Notes under the pieces: generated by a model
Told to the model about the DNA's origin: nothing
Database searches by the model: none
The model's input: only the letters and a program-made list of their open reading frames with translations
Position numbers and translations under genes: made by a program
Shown here: piece after piece, positions 47,460 to 60,383 of the stretch
How positions within the stretch are numbered: position 1 is the first letter of the stretch
Layout: each line of letters opens with the position of its first letter
NCBI GenBank assembly: GCA_025330725.1
Contig: JAIWND010000005.1
Span: forward strand, 1,326,929-1,390,928
Direction of reading: 5' to 3'
Length of the DNA stretch: 64,000 nucleotides
Origin: Chlamydoabsidia padenii
Lineage: Eukaryota > Mucoromycota > Mucoromycetes > Mucorales > Cunninghamellaceae

Positions 47460-48290
47460 GCTTTACTGGTAGACAATTTATGACCCTATTGGAAATAGAG
47501 CGTGGCGCCAAGAATGGGAAATTAACAACAAAACAAATACACCAACTCATCAGCCGAATCTGTATCCTCCTTGTCAATATTATTTGATAAAAATCTTTGT
47601 TGAACTCTCTGGTAGTGCTTTTCTCAGGTAAAACACGAAAGAAAACGGTTTAGCAGAAATACTAGTCAATTGGTCATTGTAGAGAAGTGTAAACTAGTTG
47701 GTAGTTGCACTAGTAACATTCCCGTCCTGGCTCGCAAGATCCTCAAACCAAGAAAACTGCTTTAATGAAATCGTCTGTGGATCCTATACTTCTCCAAAAA
47801 ACAGGTAAGAAGGCAGAAGAATAAGAACTTGGTCTGGCTAACTTCATTTTATTGCTGTTTAGATCTAAATATTATACAGATCCTGTTATCGGTGAATGAC
47901 ACAACTTTTCATGGAATACAACAACGTATGTACATCTTTTAATATCTTTCTGAAAAAGATTAGGTCTGGACATTGTATATAATTGACAAACCATAGTTGG
48001 AATACTGCTCAGGTGATATTATCCCAATCGACCTTCCGTCTTTGGCAAACGATATCGAATACTAGAACAATGGAATGATAGCATACTAGTGGAATTACCC
48101 TTCTAGGCTAACAAGATGCGCGATCACGAGAGTAAGTAAACCATAAAGCACTAATACAAAGGTATAATACTGATCCATGAAGAATAACAACAAACTAACC
48201 TTCTTGACTTTTGATAGGATAACGGATAGATCAACAATTTGCTTTTTGGCTTGGCTTGGACCGACTATGACTCTACATCTAAATGAATGG
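47460..48290 (+). pseudogene. Broken multi-exon gene, family not recognised
   Basis: After a stop at about 47471, a frame reads TIYDPIGNRAWRQEWEINNK then TNTPTHQPNLYPPCQYYLIK and IFVELSGSAF, ending at a GT donor near 47627. An ATG at 47765 starts MKSSVDPILLQK and runs into a GTAAGA donor. After an AG acceptor (47861-47862) comes DLNIIQILLSVNDTTFHGIQ, then a GTATGT donor. After the acceptor at 47996-47997, WNTAQVILSQSTFRLWQTIS and, in another frame, QWNDSILVELPF follow. A last piece is LLFGLAWTDYDSTS near 48240. Splice sites look genuine, but stops and frame changes break the chain, so I call a pseudogene. The Trp/Tyr-rich style suggests a Mucoromycota-specific family. I cannot name it. Confidence 0.45.
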
Positions 48291-49831
48291 AATTAATCAT
48301 AATGCGATGCACACCATGCATCACCAAGAAGACATCTCTAAAAATAACCCCAACTTTGCTTCTGTAAAGTACTCGTGACATAAGAAAAGATATCTCCTTC
48401 CTAGTAGCTTGTATCTCTTTGTAAACGACTCTTAGATTTAGTCATGTTTATCTTAATAAAGTAATGTTTGTTTAATGTTTGAAATGTATGGTCTATAATT
48501 GATATGGCATGTGGGTGACAAGCGGGGGGTTAAACTTTTTTTTTTTGTTTCCACTGTATTAAAGCTAGGCACAGAGAAGCGGTTTGCATGTTTCATAGTA
48601 CATGACGACAATGAACCAGGAATCGATATACTGTCGTGGAACGTTGTTTGTTGATAAACATTAGATTTTGACTTTTTTTTCATATCTCCTTTTTCACAAT
48701 GCAAACACAGAAAGAGTCTGATGTTTCATTCTTTAATTTTTTTTTCTACGCCTTGGAAAACTATAAACTAGTATATGATCATAAAGTTTAAATCAAAGCA
48801 AACAAACAAGAGAAAACGTTCTATCGAGTTCTTCCTCAGAAACTTGATGATCGATTGAAGACCGCAAGAATCGATTTTCAAATCCCGCCATCACTCTTAT
48901 GCTAAAGAACATGGGCGACTCAATCACTGTTATTTGATTGCCCTCAACCACATGACTATTTACACAAGGGATAAACTGATGCCAAAATGATAAAGTCAAA
49001 ATGGTGATCACACATTTTTAAATCCCGATCACCTAAAAACGCCGACATCAGTGGATCTTTTTTTTCCTTTATCCAGTTATACTGTACTTGTCTTTTAAAT
49101 TCATTTGCTTGTGTGATTTATGGTTTTTGGGTTCACTTACTTTTGATTGTTAATCACTGTTTACCTGAGATACATCATGATAAAATGCTTTAATTAATTG
49201 TGGCAACGACATCAGTTACCTGAAAAGGAATCCCTTGGCCAATCAACACACACAACTACTAAAAAGATCTATGCAAGCCCGTTGGCAAAGGAGGTAGGGA
49301 TCCATTCAGTCTCTGCCGTGTGGGCTAAATCCATTCACTAGGTGGCCCGTTAAATGAACGGTGTAATACAAAGGACCTCAATAGAAATTGATTTTTCCTG
49401 TTTAGGCAGTAATCACCTCTATATAATTAGCATCGGCGAGGGAAGGGTAATACACACCGACTGGCTTTCATTTATTTTTTTCACTCTAAGGTGTCTGCGT
49501 GTGATTCTTGAAAAAGTTATACAGAACCGACCATACTGTAATGTATTAATAGTAGCAGATAGACAGTCTATATATATTTCCAAGCGCTTTATTAATGTAG
49601 TGAGACAATGGAATGAAGGGTCAGGGTTGGAAGTTCGATGATAATGTGTGTAACTTGACCACGCTTGTTCTTTAATTTAAACGCCGCTTTGATTTGAGCC
49701 ACAGCCAGAAAAAAAAAAAAAGACAACTCTCCCCTTTTCTTTTTAATTTCTTTTGGTCCTCTCCCTCACTCTTCCTTCCCTTCTTTTTACAGCTATACAT
49801 TCCTTTTTATTATTATCATATCATTCCCCCA
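48291..49831. other. Gene-poor stretch upstream of the O-fucosyltransferase-like gene
   Basis: About 1.5 kb. Motif copies lie at 48877-48889 and about 49017-49029, and a T/C-rich leader is at about 49730-49830. The short open frames show no conserved features. Confidence 0.45.
48877..48889 (-). promoter_or_regulatory. Recurrent GCGGGATTT-type motif
   Basis: TTCAAATCCCGCC, a perfect reverse-oriented copy. A second reverse copy TTTAAATCCCGA lies about 135 bp on. Confidence 0.35.
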
Positions 49832-51760
49832 ATGTCATTTAGATCAAAGTCAACTTTGATATGTTTTATTATCATTCTTTACTTGATTTATACAAACCTC
49901 TATCGAGCTTTAACTTTAACATCTACGATACTGCCACCACCACGTCCCTCTTCTACTTCAACTACATCTATTAATATCGTACCTGATTCACACACCTCTC
50001 ATACAACTCAATCAACGATCTCTACCTTATCATCACCAAGTCCGTCATCTTTACCTGTTTTCGCCACTCCTTCTACGCCACAAGATATCCCGTCAACAAC
50101 CATGTCTTCATTACATACAACATCAACTGCATTGACAAAGGCGAATGACGGTCCAACTCACGATCTAAGGCCAACTCTCGATCCTAACGAAAAGTATCTC
50201 ACATTCTTTACACACAGTGGTTTCCAAAACCAATTGATTCAAGGTAAATAATAAGTGGAGGGATCGAAAAAACTGTGCCACTGACTTTACTTTTTTTTTT
50301 TATTACTGCAATAGTCGAAAATGGCATTTTACTGGCGTGGTACCTTAATCGAACCCTAATCTTACCCAAAGCATTACTTGGTGAAGCATTTGGGTGGAGC
50401 TACTTTGGCAAACTACAACTGGAACATCAATTACGGGATCAACAAACAACAGAAGACTGTGAAGAATACACCAACGAAATGAACCAATGGCACATCGCCT
50501 GTCCTCGGCGCGACCGGTTTGCCATGCTACCCTTTGATTCTATATTCGATCTCTCGTGGGCCAAGAAACATGTCAAGATCCTGGTACGGGAAGAAGCCAA
50601 TGATGCATGGCTGGCTTCGACTTTTGGTATCATCCGTGCTGGTGGAGCAGGAACAAATGATCCTGATCTGATGGTTGAAGAAGACATGGTGCCGGAACAA
50701 GAATATGGATCTTATGTAGATGGTGATATCTTATACTTTCGTGGTCCGACTCGATATGACTGGCGAATCTTTGACACACCTCGGAAATCACAACGACTGG
50801 GAAAATACGCAGATGCTCTCAACATTTATGAATTACGACGACGCAAAGAGAAACTTATCCACTTTTCTTCGCTTTTTGGATCCGGTAAACTGCCTATTCG
50901 ACGACCTGAACATTACGACTTTTTACGATCTTTACAACGAAGTATCACTTATCATCATCCTGCGGTATTGGAGATGACTGATCTGATAGTTGACAAATTG
51001 GGTGGACATGGAAACTTTATTGGACTTCATATTAGGTAATTTTGAAACAAAAAGGAAAAGGATGAATACTTTTATTCACTTGCGATACTAACCCCTATCT
51101 CCCCTTGTTTATTACTATAATAGATCTGGCGATGGGTGGTTTGTCAATGCCCTTCCAGAAAACATCCTTAACATTATATCTCAACTTGATCGGGCGGTGG
51201 AATCTCAACAACAGCGACAACATACTTTACCATACACAGGATTCGATGAAGATGACAACAACAATGATGATCTATCACTGTCAACTGATATTCCTGATCT
51301 TGCTAAATGCGTAGCCGCGGCCAAAAATGGTGAAGCGACACTAGTCTACGTTGCCACCGATTCACGTAACCCACGACAGGACAGCGCTTTCGACCCACTA
51401 TGGAAATCACATCCCTGTAGCTTCACCATCCACGATATTCTCGCTCAAGAAGAAGGCAGCAGTAACAGTGGTGGATTCGATGACGACAGCGATCTTGGTA
51501 CTGAAGACAATGATGATGAAGAGGTGGCAGCAGCGGTTGCTTCAATGGGATGGGCTACTTTGGACAAGGAACGGAATCCGGCAACAGGCGACAGTATGCG
51601 GAAATTCCTCTTGCCTTTGGTGGATGCTTCAATCTCAAGTCGTGGTTGGTTTTTTATTGGTAGCAAAGGATCTACCTTCTCTGGGTATATCAATCGCCTA
51701 CATGATGTTTATTGGTCTGATGCAAAGAAACAAGAACTAGCGACTTTGGTAGACGAATGA
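49832..51760 (+). CDS. Type II membrane protein, GDP-fucose O-fucosyltransferase-like
   Basis: Three exons (49832-50243, 50315-51035, 51124-51760) give 589 residues. A short cytosolic tail is followed by a signal anchor at residues 8-24 (LICFIIILYLIYTNLY), then a Ser/Thr/Pro-rich stem of about 80 residues. The luminal domain starts KYLTFFTHSGFQNQLIQVEN, followed by LAWYLNRTLILPKALLGEAF, matching the N-terminal G-x-x-NQ pattern of O-fucosyltransferases (GT65/GT68-like fold). NFIGLHIRSGDGW matches the donor-binding H-x-R-x-x-D/G motif. FIGSKGSTFSGYINRLHDVY near the C-terminus matches the S-x-F-S motif. An acidic insertion (about 51470-51530) interrupts the C-terminal half. An in-frame upstream ATG at 49694 exists, but the DNA between looks like a leader. 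The acceptor substrate is unknown. Confidence 0.75.
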
Positions 51761-52198
51761 TTCCCCTTTTACTATCTCTCTCTCTCTCTTTATTAGTTCA
51801 CTGATTCCGTTTGTATCATACCTTTTTTTTTTTTTAAACTTTTTACATCATACTTCCTTCATTATTATTGTTTATTCACTAGTCATATACACATTTACAT
51901 CCCCCTTTACACTTTGTTTCATACATCAACACAAGTATTACTATTTACTACCACTATGTTATCCACTATTTTAAATAAAAACCAAATCAATACCTTCCTG
52001 GTGAAGGTTAAATCATATTTTATTATCTTTATAAAACACATATAATGAGGTATCTATCACCTTCAATCGCTTTATTATATAATTTAATTAAACATACTAT
52101 CTTGTAAAAAGTGGATAGATGTAGGGGTAAAAGGAAGGTGGTTTGCAAAAAAAAAAAGGGGGTAGGGTACGGCGCTAGTTTGTAAATGGAGAAAGGAA
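51761..52198. other. Convergent intergenic region
   Basis: 3' ends of two genes, with AATAAA at 51974-51979 for the plus-strand gene. I see nothing else. Confidence 0.55.
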
Positions 52199-54949
52199 TC
52201 AAGACATGGTCGCCTTCTTGTAAATCACCAATGGTACGGAGTTTTGTTGAGAGGATAGAATGGGCACTGAAGATGATACTGGTGTATAATGCTGCTGTGG
52301 TTGTTTTTTATGCTGTTGATCAAATGCATGATTGGCTTGTTTTGTGCGCCGTTGTGAGCTGTTGTTTTTGGTTTTGTACCTGTAATCCTCTTCGTCATCA
52401 TCGTCATCGTCATCCATGTCGCTATCATCATCATCATCATCATCATCTTCAGAGCTACTACTGTTTCGTCTAGCATAATGGCGATTTTGTCGTTTATTGT
52501 GTTTGGTATAATCGGAATCAGTACTGCTGTCACCAAGATTTGATTCTGATGAAGGTCGGAGGTAGTTTTCGGGAATCACAAACCCTGTTGATGATTGTTT
52601 TGATGATCCATCTATATAATGCTGCCACGATGACTTGTCCTGCATGTGGTGTGTTGCTGGTAATGACTGATTTCGTTGATTGGATGATGCTGTAGATAAT
52701 GTATGTGAAGGTTGACGTTGATGCATGGGCTGTGAGTTCTTTTTCGTTAATCGCTTCTTCTTCTTTTTTGATGCCGCGACAATTTGCTGAGGTGTTCTAG
52801 GTGGAGTCGGTCGAGGTGAAGAACCTGATTCCTGTTGTGAAGGTATAGATGACGTTGATGTCGTTTGATGCTGACTGATAATTGTGAGATACCAAAACAT
52901 GAAATTAGATATAATGACTTGTTCGTGTAAAGGTCGTCGTGGGTTGGCCAATTTCGCATGTGATAACCGATACACAGCACGCTCGATATGAATGGGCAGT
53001 CGTCGGTGATGATTGATCTTGTTGAGCTGAAAGTCCTTTGGTGGCATCGGCATGTTGGTTGAGCCATCACCATTCATTATTGTCGCTGGTGTTTTCTTGT
53101 TGGTATCTGATGATGAAGATGTTATAGTAGACGTGTTGGCATTGTTAGAAGTAGAAGATTTTCGGGTAAACAGAGAAGAGAAACCGAATCGCTGCTTGCT
53201 GGTAGGTGTTGATGATGAAGTGGTCGGTTGAGGTGGTGTGGTGTCATTGCTATATTCACCTTGAGCTTCAGTTTTGACGACAGATGTGTGTGATGATGAC
53301 AAGGGTGGCTGATCAGATTTAGCCTTTTTGTCGTCTGACCAAAATGACCATGACCAAGAAGATTTACGTTCACGAGGAGATGGTTTCGTTGCTGCTGGAG
53401 GATGTGGTGATTCTAATCGAGGTGGCGATATTGTGTTGTCCATTGACGTAACCATTGTATCATAGGACGATGCTGAATCAATGTGATTTGATGTTCCATC
53501 CACGCAATAGTCGTCAGGACTACCACCGCCATTGTTGACAAGCTGTTGATCCCCGGTTGTGGTGGGTTGCATAAATTTCATCGCCATCGAGGAAGGAAGA
53601 GTGAGATCCAAGTCAATATCAGGACCATCAAATAAAAGAGCACTATCCGATAGGTTGTGATGTTGATAAGGTTGTTCCGCTTGATGATCTTGTCCATTAG
53701 AGTCCAAACCTAATTGATTGCCCTGGCTAGTTTCGTTGACGGTAGGTGACGGTGAAGACGAGGTGTAGATTGAATCACTATGACGATACGCCGGCCATCG
53801 TTGTTCAGGTGGTGAGCGACTACCCAGTTGCATGGAAGAAGGTGATATCGATGATGTTCGTTGAAATTTGGTTCTTGCACCTCGACGAGATAATGGTCGA
53901 TTTGTTCTTGGTACCAAGACAGGAGACTGATCCAGAGTTGTTGAGTTTCGGTCAAAGACAAGAAAATCAGGGATTCTTCCAGGATCTACATACAAATACA
54001 CAAAAACAAAACAAACAAACAAACAGTGAGTATTGATTTCATCCCCCTCCCTATATCCTTTTATATCTTTTTCATAATATTACCTGTGTTGTTGCCTGGT
54101 AGCTGTAGACTCATACTTCGTCTGAGCCTGTCCTTCCGAGCTTTGGTTTCAAGCTTGTTGTTGTCCTGGTCCTGAGTATTCGATTCGAGTTGTCCACTTG
54201 ACTGATTAAAAAGAGGTTGATCCATATCATTCATTTCACCTAGACTTTTCATCGAATTGGATCGCACCAAGAGCAAAGAAGTTTCGTAATGTTGCTGTTC
54301 CTTTTTGTTTTCAAGTGCTTCCAAAGCAGATAGTCGTTCACCGTCTTTAGTAGAGTTATTGTCGTTGTCGTTTTCTTCTTGGTTATTGCTTCTCTTGAGT
54401 TCATCATCATCATTAGTAGTCATTAGGAGGTCACCATCTTCACCAGGTGTAAACGAGACTGATAACACCGATCTTCGTCGTCTGACCTTTCCTTTGTCTA
54501 TAGCAGTGGTACGAAGAGCAGTGACATACTTTTCGAATTCAGCAGGGGCAAGTTCAGGGTGTTGAGAAGCTGGAACCCTATTGAAGAAGAAGAAGAAGAA
54601 GAAGAATAGAGTGAGTATACAATTAATAACAACACGGTTATCTTTTTTACATTTTTGTTCCGGAAAAGGGGATTGCTTACCAAAACAAGTGTGAAGGGTT
54701 TGCTGTGGATATATTGATGATTTCAGTGAGTGGTTGACCTTGATTCGTTTCCATAGCGCGAGTTAAACCAGCTGCCGTTAGAGGGACACCGTCCTGTTCA
54801 TTGTCATCTTGTTGAGTCTTGTCAGTGTTTTGTTGTAAAGGAAGAGTAGATTGAAGGCAGGGAGTAGTTGACAGAGGTGTCTCTTTTGTTGAGACATAGT
54901 GAGTAGGGTATTGATTAAATACTAGTATTTCAGGTTTGATATCTGACAT
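52199..54949 (-). CDS. Zds1/Zds2-like protein with C-terminal Zds_C domain
   Basis: Regulator of the PP2A-Cdc55 type, known in yeasts for polarity, mitotic exit and stress roles. The N-terminal part has PSHLFWVPASQHPELAPAEF (around an intron), the conserved N-terminal box of fungal Zds proteins. Long disordered Ser/Thr/Pro-rich regions follow, with RERKSSWSWSFWSDDKKAKS and RFGFSSLFTRKSS patches. The Zds_C motif is HHRRLPIHIERAVYRLSHAK then LANPRRPLHEQVIISNFMFW (about 52905-53025). Unlike in yeast, about 235 further residues follow it, with a long Asp/Glu run (about 52385-52455). The start is uncertain: ATG at 54949 is used, but an upstream exon at about 55215-55265 joins in frame through a good donor and acceptor, so the N-terminus may be longer. 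Confidence 0.85.
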
Positions 54950-55599
54950 AAAAGTACCATCAAACAAGTAACACTGTTAAGTAAAGGATGAATGAATGTG
55001 AGAGACAAGTGGCAGTAGGAAAAAAAAAGGGGTGAGGAGGAGGAGAAAGAAGAAGAACAAAAAAATAGAGGTGGACAAAAATAACTTTTTCCTTCCCTCT
55101 GACATTCAAACGCCGCTAATTGATCGTTCGAAGTATATTCTCTCCCCCCTTTTATTTTTGTATGCACTCCTCTACTTGTCTTTTGATATTGTACACACTC
55201 CAAGTCAGTCTCCTTACCATCTGATTGTTTGCTTTCTTGTCCTTGATATCATCAGGCCATGCTACTAGTACCCTCTAGAATTGGCCTCAAAAAAAGACTA
55301 AATGTACGGTAAAATATAACAATTACTCGACCCTGCATCGGTCTTTCTATTTTTAAAATGAAATTTACTGCTGGAAATGAAACGGCAACGACAAATCGGG
55401 CCAGGTGGTATGTACAGTTCTCTGTCGGGTTTTTAAAAAAATGTGTCCCTAATTGATTTTTTGTTGTCGGCATTTAAATTAAAGCTTGGCGGGGTTTGTG
55501 GATTCCATTGTCGCATTATTAATTTTAGCTTGACGCATGAAGGATGTCGCAAAGCTAGGAATCGAAAGCAACAAGTAATATGATCAACTATTTGATTAG
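54950..55599. other. Upstream region of the Zds-like gene
   Basis: May hold one or more 5' exons of the Zds-like gene: coding-strand segment VAWPDDIKDKKANNQ at about 55215-55264 with a GTAAGG donor. Also holds motif variants (about 55424-55437 and 55489-55499). Otherwise I see nothing. Confidence 0.4.
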
Positions 55600-56060
55600 A
55601 TAGTATAATAGTATGGTATCAGATTCCATCAGTACTTCCCTTTTGATCGAATATTTTACCTTGGACCAAAATTGTTCGACTGGATTGAGTTCTGGTGAGT
55701 ATGGAGGGAGATAAATGCAGCGATATCCACGTTTATTAACCAGCAGTTCTAGGTTTTTCGATGTGAGTTAAGCGACAGAGAACCGTATCTTAACTTTACA
55801 ATCTTTGCTTTTCCTTTTTTATTCGGCTAATAATGACTTTTTGTAAATTATAACGATGACAATGTTGTAAGAGCAAACATGTTTCATGACTGAAAAAGAA
55901 TCATTCGGCAATGTGTTCTCCTTACTTTCTTTCTAGGAAATTCATGCCTTTGTCTTCATGCCAGGCACGCTCTGAATGAATATAGGCATCCATCACTACG
56001 ACGGGGTTTGAGATTAAAATTCCGTCAGCAAGCGCACGTTCCCCATTTGGTAGGAGTCAT
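55600..56060 (-). mobile_element. Tc1/mariner (IS630) transposase remnant
   Basis: The minus strand encodes NKRGYRCIYLPPYSPELNPV followed by EQFWSKVKYSIKREVL (about 55625-55735), the conserved YLPPYSPxLNPIE-xFW block around the last catalytic acidic residue of DDE transposases. Upstream on the same strand is SNPVVVMDAYIHSERAW (about 55955-56010), matching the VVVMDNAxIH block with the second catalytic Asp. Stops and frame breaks lie between the two blocks, and no complete frame or terminal inverted repeats were found. It is a dead fragment. A possible further piece reads GLTVTTLFYVEEEKIREPRP near 56200-56260, but I do not claim it. Confidence 0.8.
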
Positions 56061-56719
56061 TTCTGTGTAAGCTTTTTACGCTAAAGGCCAAGTTATTCAA
56101 TGTGGTGAGCATGTAACTGGTAAATTGCACGCACTTGAGGTTCTTTTCATTGACTGCATTTGAAATACATATAAAGAAAGAAACAAGCCTCGTGTTCATA
56201 GTCGCACAAATGGGTCGAGGCTCCCTAATTTTCTCTTCTTCAACGTAAAAGAGGGTGGTCACGGTCAGGCCCAAAGAAAAAGATATATTTTCTGACTTTT
56301 TTTTATTTTTTTATTTTAAATTTTTTCAATTCTGTCCCTTTACCTATCTTTCTTTCCACTTTTTCCCCCTCCACCTCACCCCATTACCGTTCAGAAATAA
56401 ATTGGTTGATCTTTGCAAGATCCCATTTAATTCTTCCTTTTACATACATATTCTCCTCTTCATTGTACTATTCTTCCATCTTCATTTAAACGGCTTGCTG
56501 TTTTTTTGACTACATCCATTCTTCTATTGATAGTTTTACTTTTTGGCTTGCTAAAAATATTCTTATCTTATTATATTTCTCTTCCCTTATCGTCTCTCAT
56601 TGTATAGCCCTTTTTTTATATCTCATATACTTGCTTACTTTCTCTCTCTTTTTTTTTTGTCTGGACAAGAAAAAATAAACACAAACACACTCTCCTCTCT
56701 TTAGTTGACACCATATCAT

Positions 56720-56762
<43 letters not shown>

Positions 56763-56779
56763 CTCTTCCACTCACCTCA
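56061..56779. other. Promoter and leader of the FlbC-like zinc-finger gene
   Basis: T/C-rich DNA from about 56290 to 56700, ending with an (CAA)14 leader repeat just before the start codon. Possibly includes more transposon-derived DNA at its 5' end. Confidence 0.5.
56721..56762 (+). repeat. (CAA)14 in the 5' leader
   Basis: Perfect 42-bp CAA array ending 17 bp upstream of the ATG at 56780. It lies outside the chosen reading frame start, so it is probably untranslated. Confidence 0.85.
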
Positions 56780-58181
<1,402 letters not shown>

Positions 58182-59244
58182 TATCTATCTCTATTACTCT
58201 CCTACTATCCCTTCTATTTGCTCGTTTACTCCCCACTTTATCCTTCTCTTCCATATAGTTGTTATTCTCCTTGACCCCTTTTTGCTTCATCCTCCCCAAC
58301 CCCCTCTTTTCATTCATCAGCATCTTCTTTTTTATCACACACCCACACTTATCCTCTCCTTTTATATCCATCATCAACTACTTATGGCATTTTGGTTTTA
58401 ATTATACTTCTTCTACCTAACAATCATTCATTTACCCTTTGTAGGTTAATCAATATTGGCTTTATAGTTTAGGTAGCTTTGATTTGTTTAAATGTGTTTG
58501 TTGTAAATAAAGAACATAAATATAAAAAAAAGATATAAAAAAAAAACTTTATCAAATGATGGGTCTTTGATAATGATGGTGGCGACGATGACACGATTAT
58601 CATGGATCATAGAAGAATCGGGGATTGAATCGGAACAAGAATGCATAACTCATGGCAAATGAACATGTCATCAACTTTTTATTCAAGATCGAATTGAGAA
58701 AGGAGTTGATTCCTGATTAACCATGATGGTGGTACAAGAGCATATACAATCCAGTGTAATATGACACCCTGTTTTTCCTTTCAAGTACTCGTGGCCCGTG
58801 GTCTATAGTAGTTCACTTGGTCTATAAGCGTATATATACCTCCTTTCGATCATTAGTATTCGAGAATAGTAGAAGAACCCCAAGTGTCATATGTAGTGGC
58901 GTTCTCTATCGCCCTTCTTCTCATTAATTGCAATCCAGGACATGACTAATAATAGATATCCTATAACTTTCAGTGAATAAAAAAGTAAATTGGTTTCATA
59001 CACATGTTATAGACTTCCTTAAACAGAACTCTGACCTGGGTGTATATGTATTCCTTTTTGTCTACCAATCGAGCGATATGCCAATTCATGCACTTCCGTC
59101 CATCCCCCCGATTTAAGCATTTTCACATCCCGCCATCAAACATTTAAAACCTGACAAGTTCAAATCCCGCGCACAAGACAACAATTCGGATTTGTTTTTC
59201 GTCGTCGCTTTCTTTTACTTTGATTCTCCAACTTTATTAATAGA
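58182..59244. other. Intergenic region between FlbC-like and BCL7-like genes
   Basis: AATAAA at 58506-58511 is the likely poly(A) site of the upstream gene. Motif copies lie at about 59113-59122 and 59159-59170, the latter about 80 bp upstream of the BCL7-like start. I see no gene. Confidence 0.5.
59159..59170 (-). promoter_or_regulatory. Recurrent GCGGGATTT-type motif
   Basis: TTCAAATCCCGC, perfect copy, 75-86 bp upstream of the BCL7-like start codon. A partner ATCCCGCC lies about 45 bp upstream. Confidence 0.4.
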
Positions 59245-60383
59245 ATGTCGACGAACAGCCGGTACCGGGAACGAAAGTATAATTCAGCAGATAATGATCG
59301 TCTGTCAAGAATACTATCTCAACCCATTCAATCATGGTAAGTATACACAGACTTTTGTCCAACTTTTTTTGCTGTTTAGATTACTTGCTGTTACTCACAT
59401 TCTTCTGTAGGGAAAAAAAGTGGGCGCCAAGTGCTCGATCTAAAAACCATCAAATCTTTAAATGGGTGAAATGTAAACTAAAGGAAAAATGGCTGTTATG
59501 AACCTATCATACTTTGATTCTCATTTACTTTACTTTTCTGGGTGGGGGGGACGCGTAGCCGATAGAACGATTGTTTTTGAAGACGAAGGTGACGATGAAG
59601 ACGACGACGAAGACAATGACGAGGAAAATAAAGACCACATCATGACTGAATCTACCAAGGTAACAAACTCTTCTCTAAAGTAAAACCCGTCTCTGTGAAT
59701 ACGTTACTAAGGATTTGTGTGTCTCATAGGAAACACCCCACAAGTCATCTCAAATTGAAACACAGGCGACGGCAACTCGACAAGAAAATGATCCAACACA
59801 ACAAACAGCTACAGCGATTACTACTACACCAACAGGATCAGAACATCCAACCAACAGCCAACAGCAAAACACTGGATTATCCACAACAACAACTCAGGAA
59901 CACACCGCTATCATTTCCGACAATGATGAAGACCGTACACATACACCAAAACTCTCGGATGTTCCGGATGTGGATACTGATCAAATAATGGATGATAAAG
60001 AAAGTAACACAGACGATTTGAACGACGCTTCTCGTCATCCTGCCTTTGCACCACATATACACCCTCAACTGACTGATGAACCCATGATTCAACAACCTGG
60101 AGAACCCACTATGGTATCAATACAGCCAATAGATGATTCTATCGATACTACTCCTTCAGCAGCAAATGATACTCTTCCTTCGGCTCCCATTGGAACATCA
60201 CACCAGCAACCGACATCGGAGGGGCTGAATGATGGAGCGATCAATATTCCCAATGTTACACTTTTAACAAATACATCTCTTGATCCACCCACCAATCCGA
60301 TCATTCAAGGCGATGGAAACAGAACGGAAACGGAAATCACACCAGTAGATCACAACAATGGTACTCAACCAACAGCACAATAA
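59245..60383 (+). CDS. BCL7-like protein (putative SWI/SNF subunit)
   Basis: Four exons (59245-59336, 59411-59472, 59559-59659, 59730-60383) join in frame to 302 residues. The N-terminal ~55 residues read MSTNSRYRERKYNSADNDRL, then LSQPIQSWEKKWAPSARSKN and IFKWVKSDRT. This matches the BCL7 N-terminal domain of animals: basic start, a helix, WEKKW, a short loop, then I-x-KWV. The remainder is disordered and acidic, Thr/Gln/Pro-rich, without recognisable domains. In animals BCL7A-C are subunits of SWI/SNF chromatin remodellers. The small exons 1 and 2 carry the whole domain, so the gene would be missed by simple open-frame searches. The domain call is good; complex membership is inference. Confidence 0.78.

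Noticed and set aside
49354..49641. Plus-strand open frame of 95 codons
   Set aside because: No recognisable domain, no promoter features or splice sites around it; not supported as a gene.
49694..49831. In-frame upstream ATG extending the O-fucosyltransferase-like protein by 46 residues
   Set aside because: The stretch is an A-run followed by T/C-rich leader-like DNA, and the ATG at 49832 directly precedes a normal signal anchor.
56705..56779. Open frame extending the FlbC-like protein upstream as poly-Thr
   Set aside because: It begins at TTG rather than ATG; the CAA array is better read as untranslated leader.
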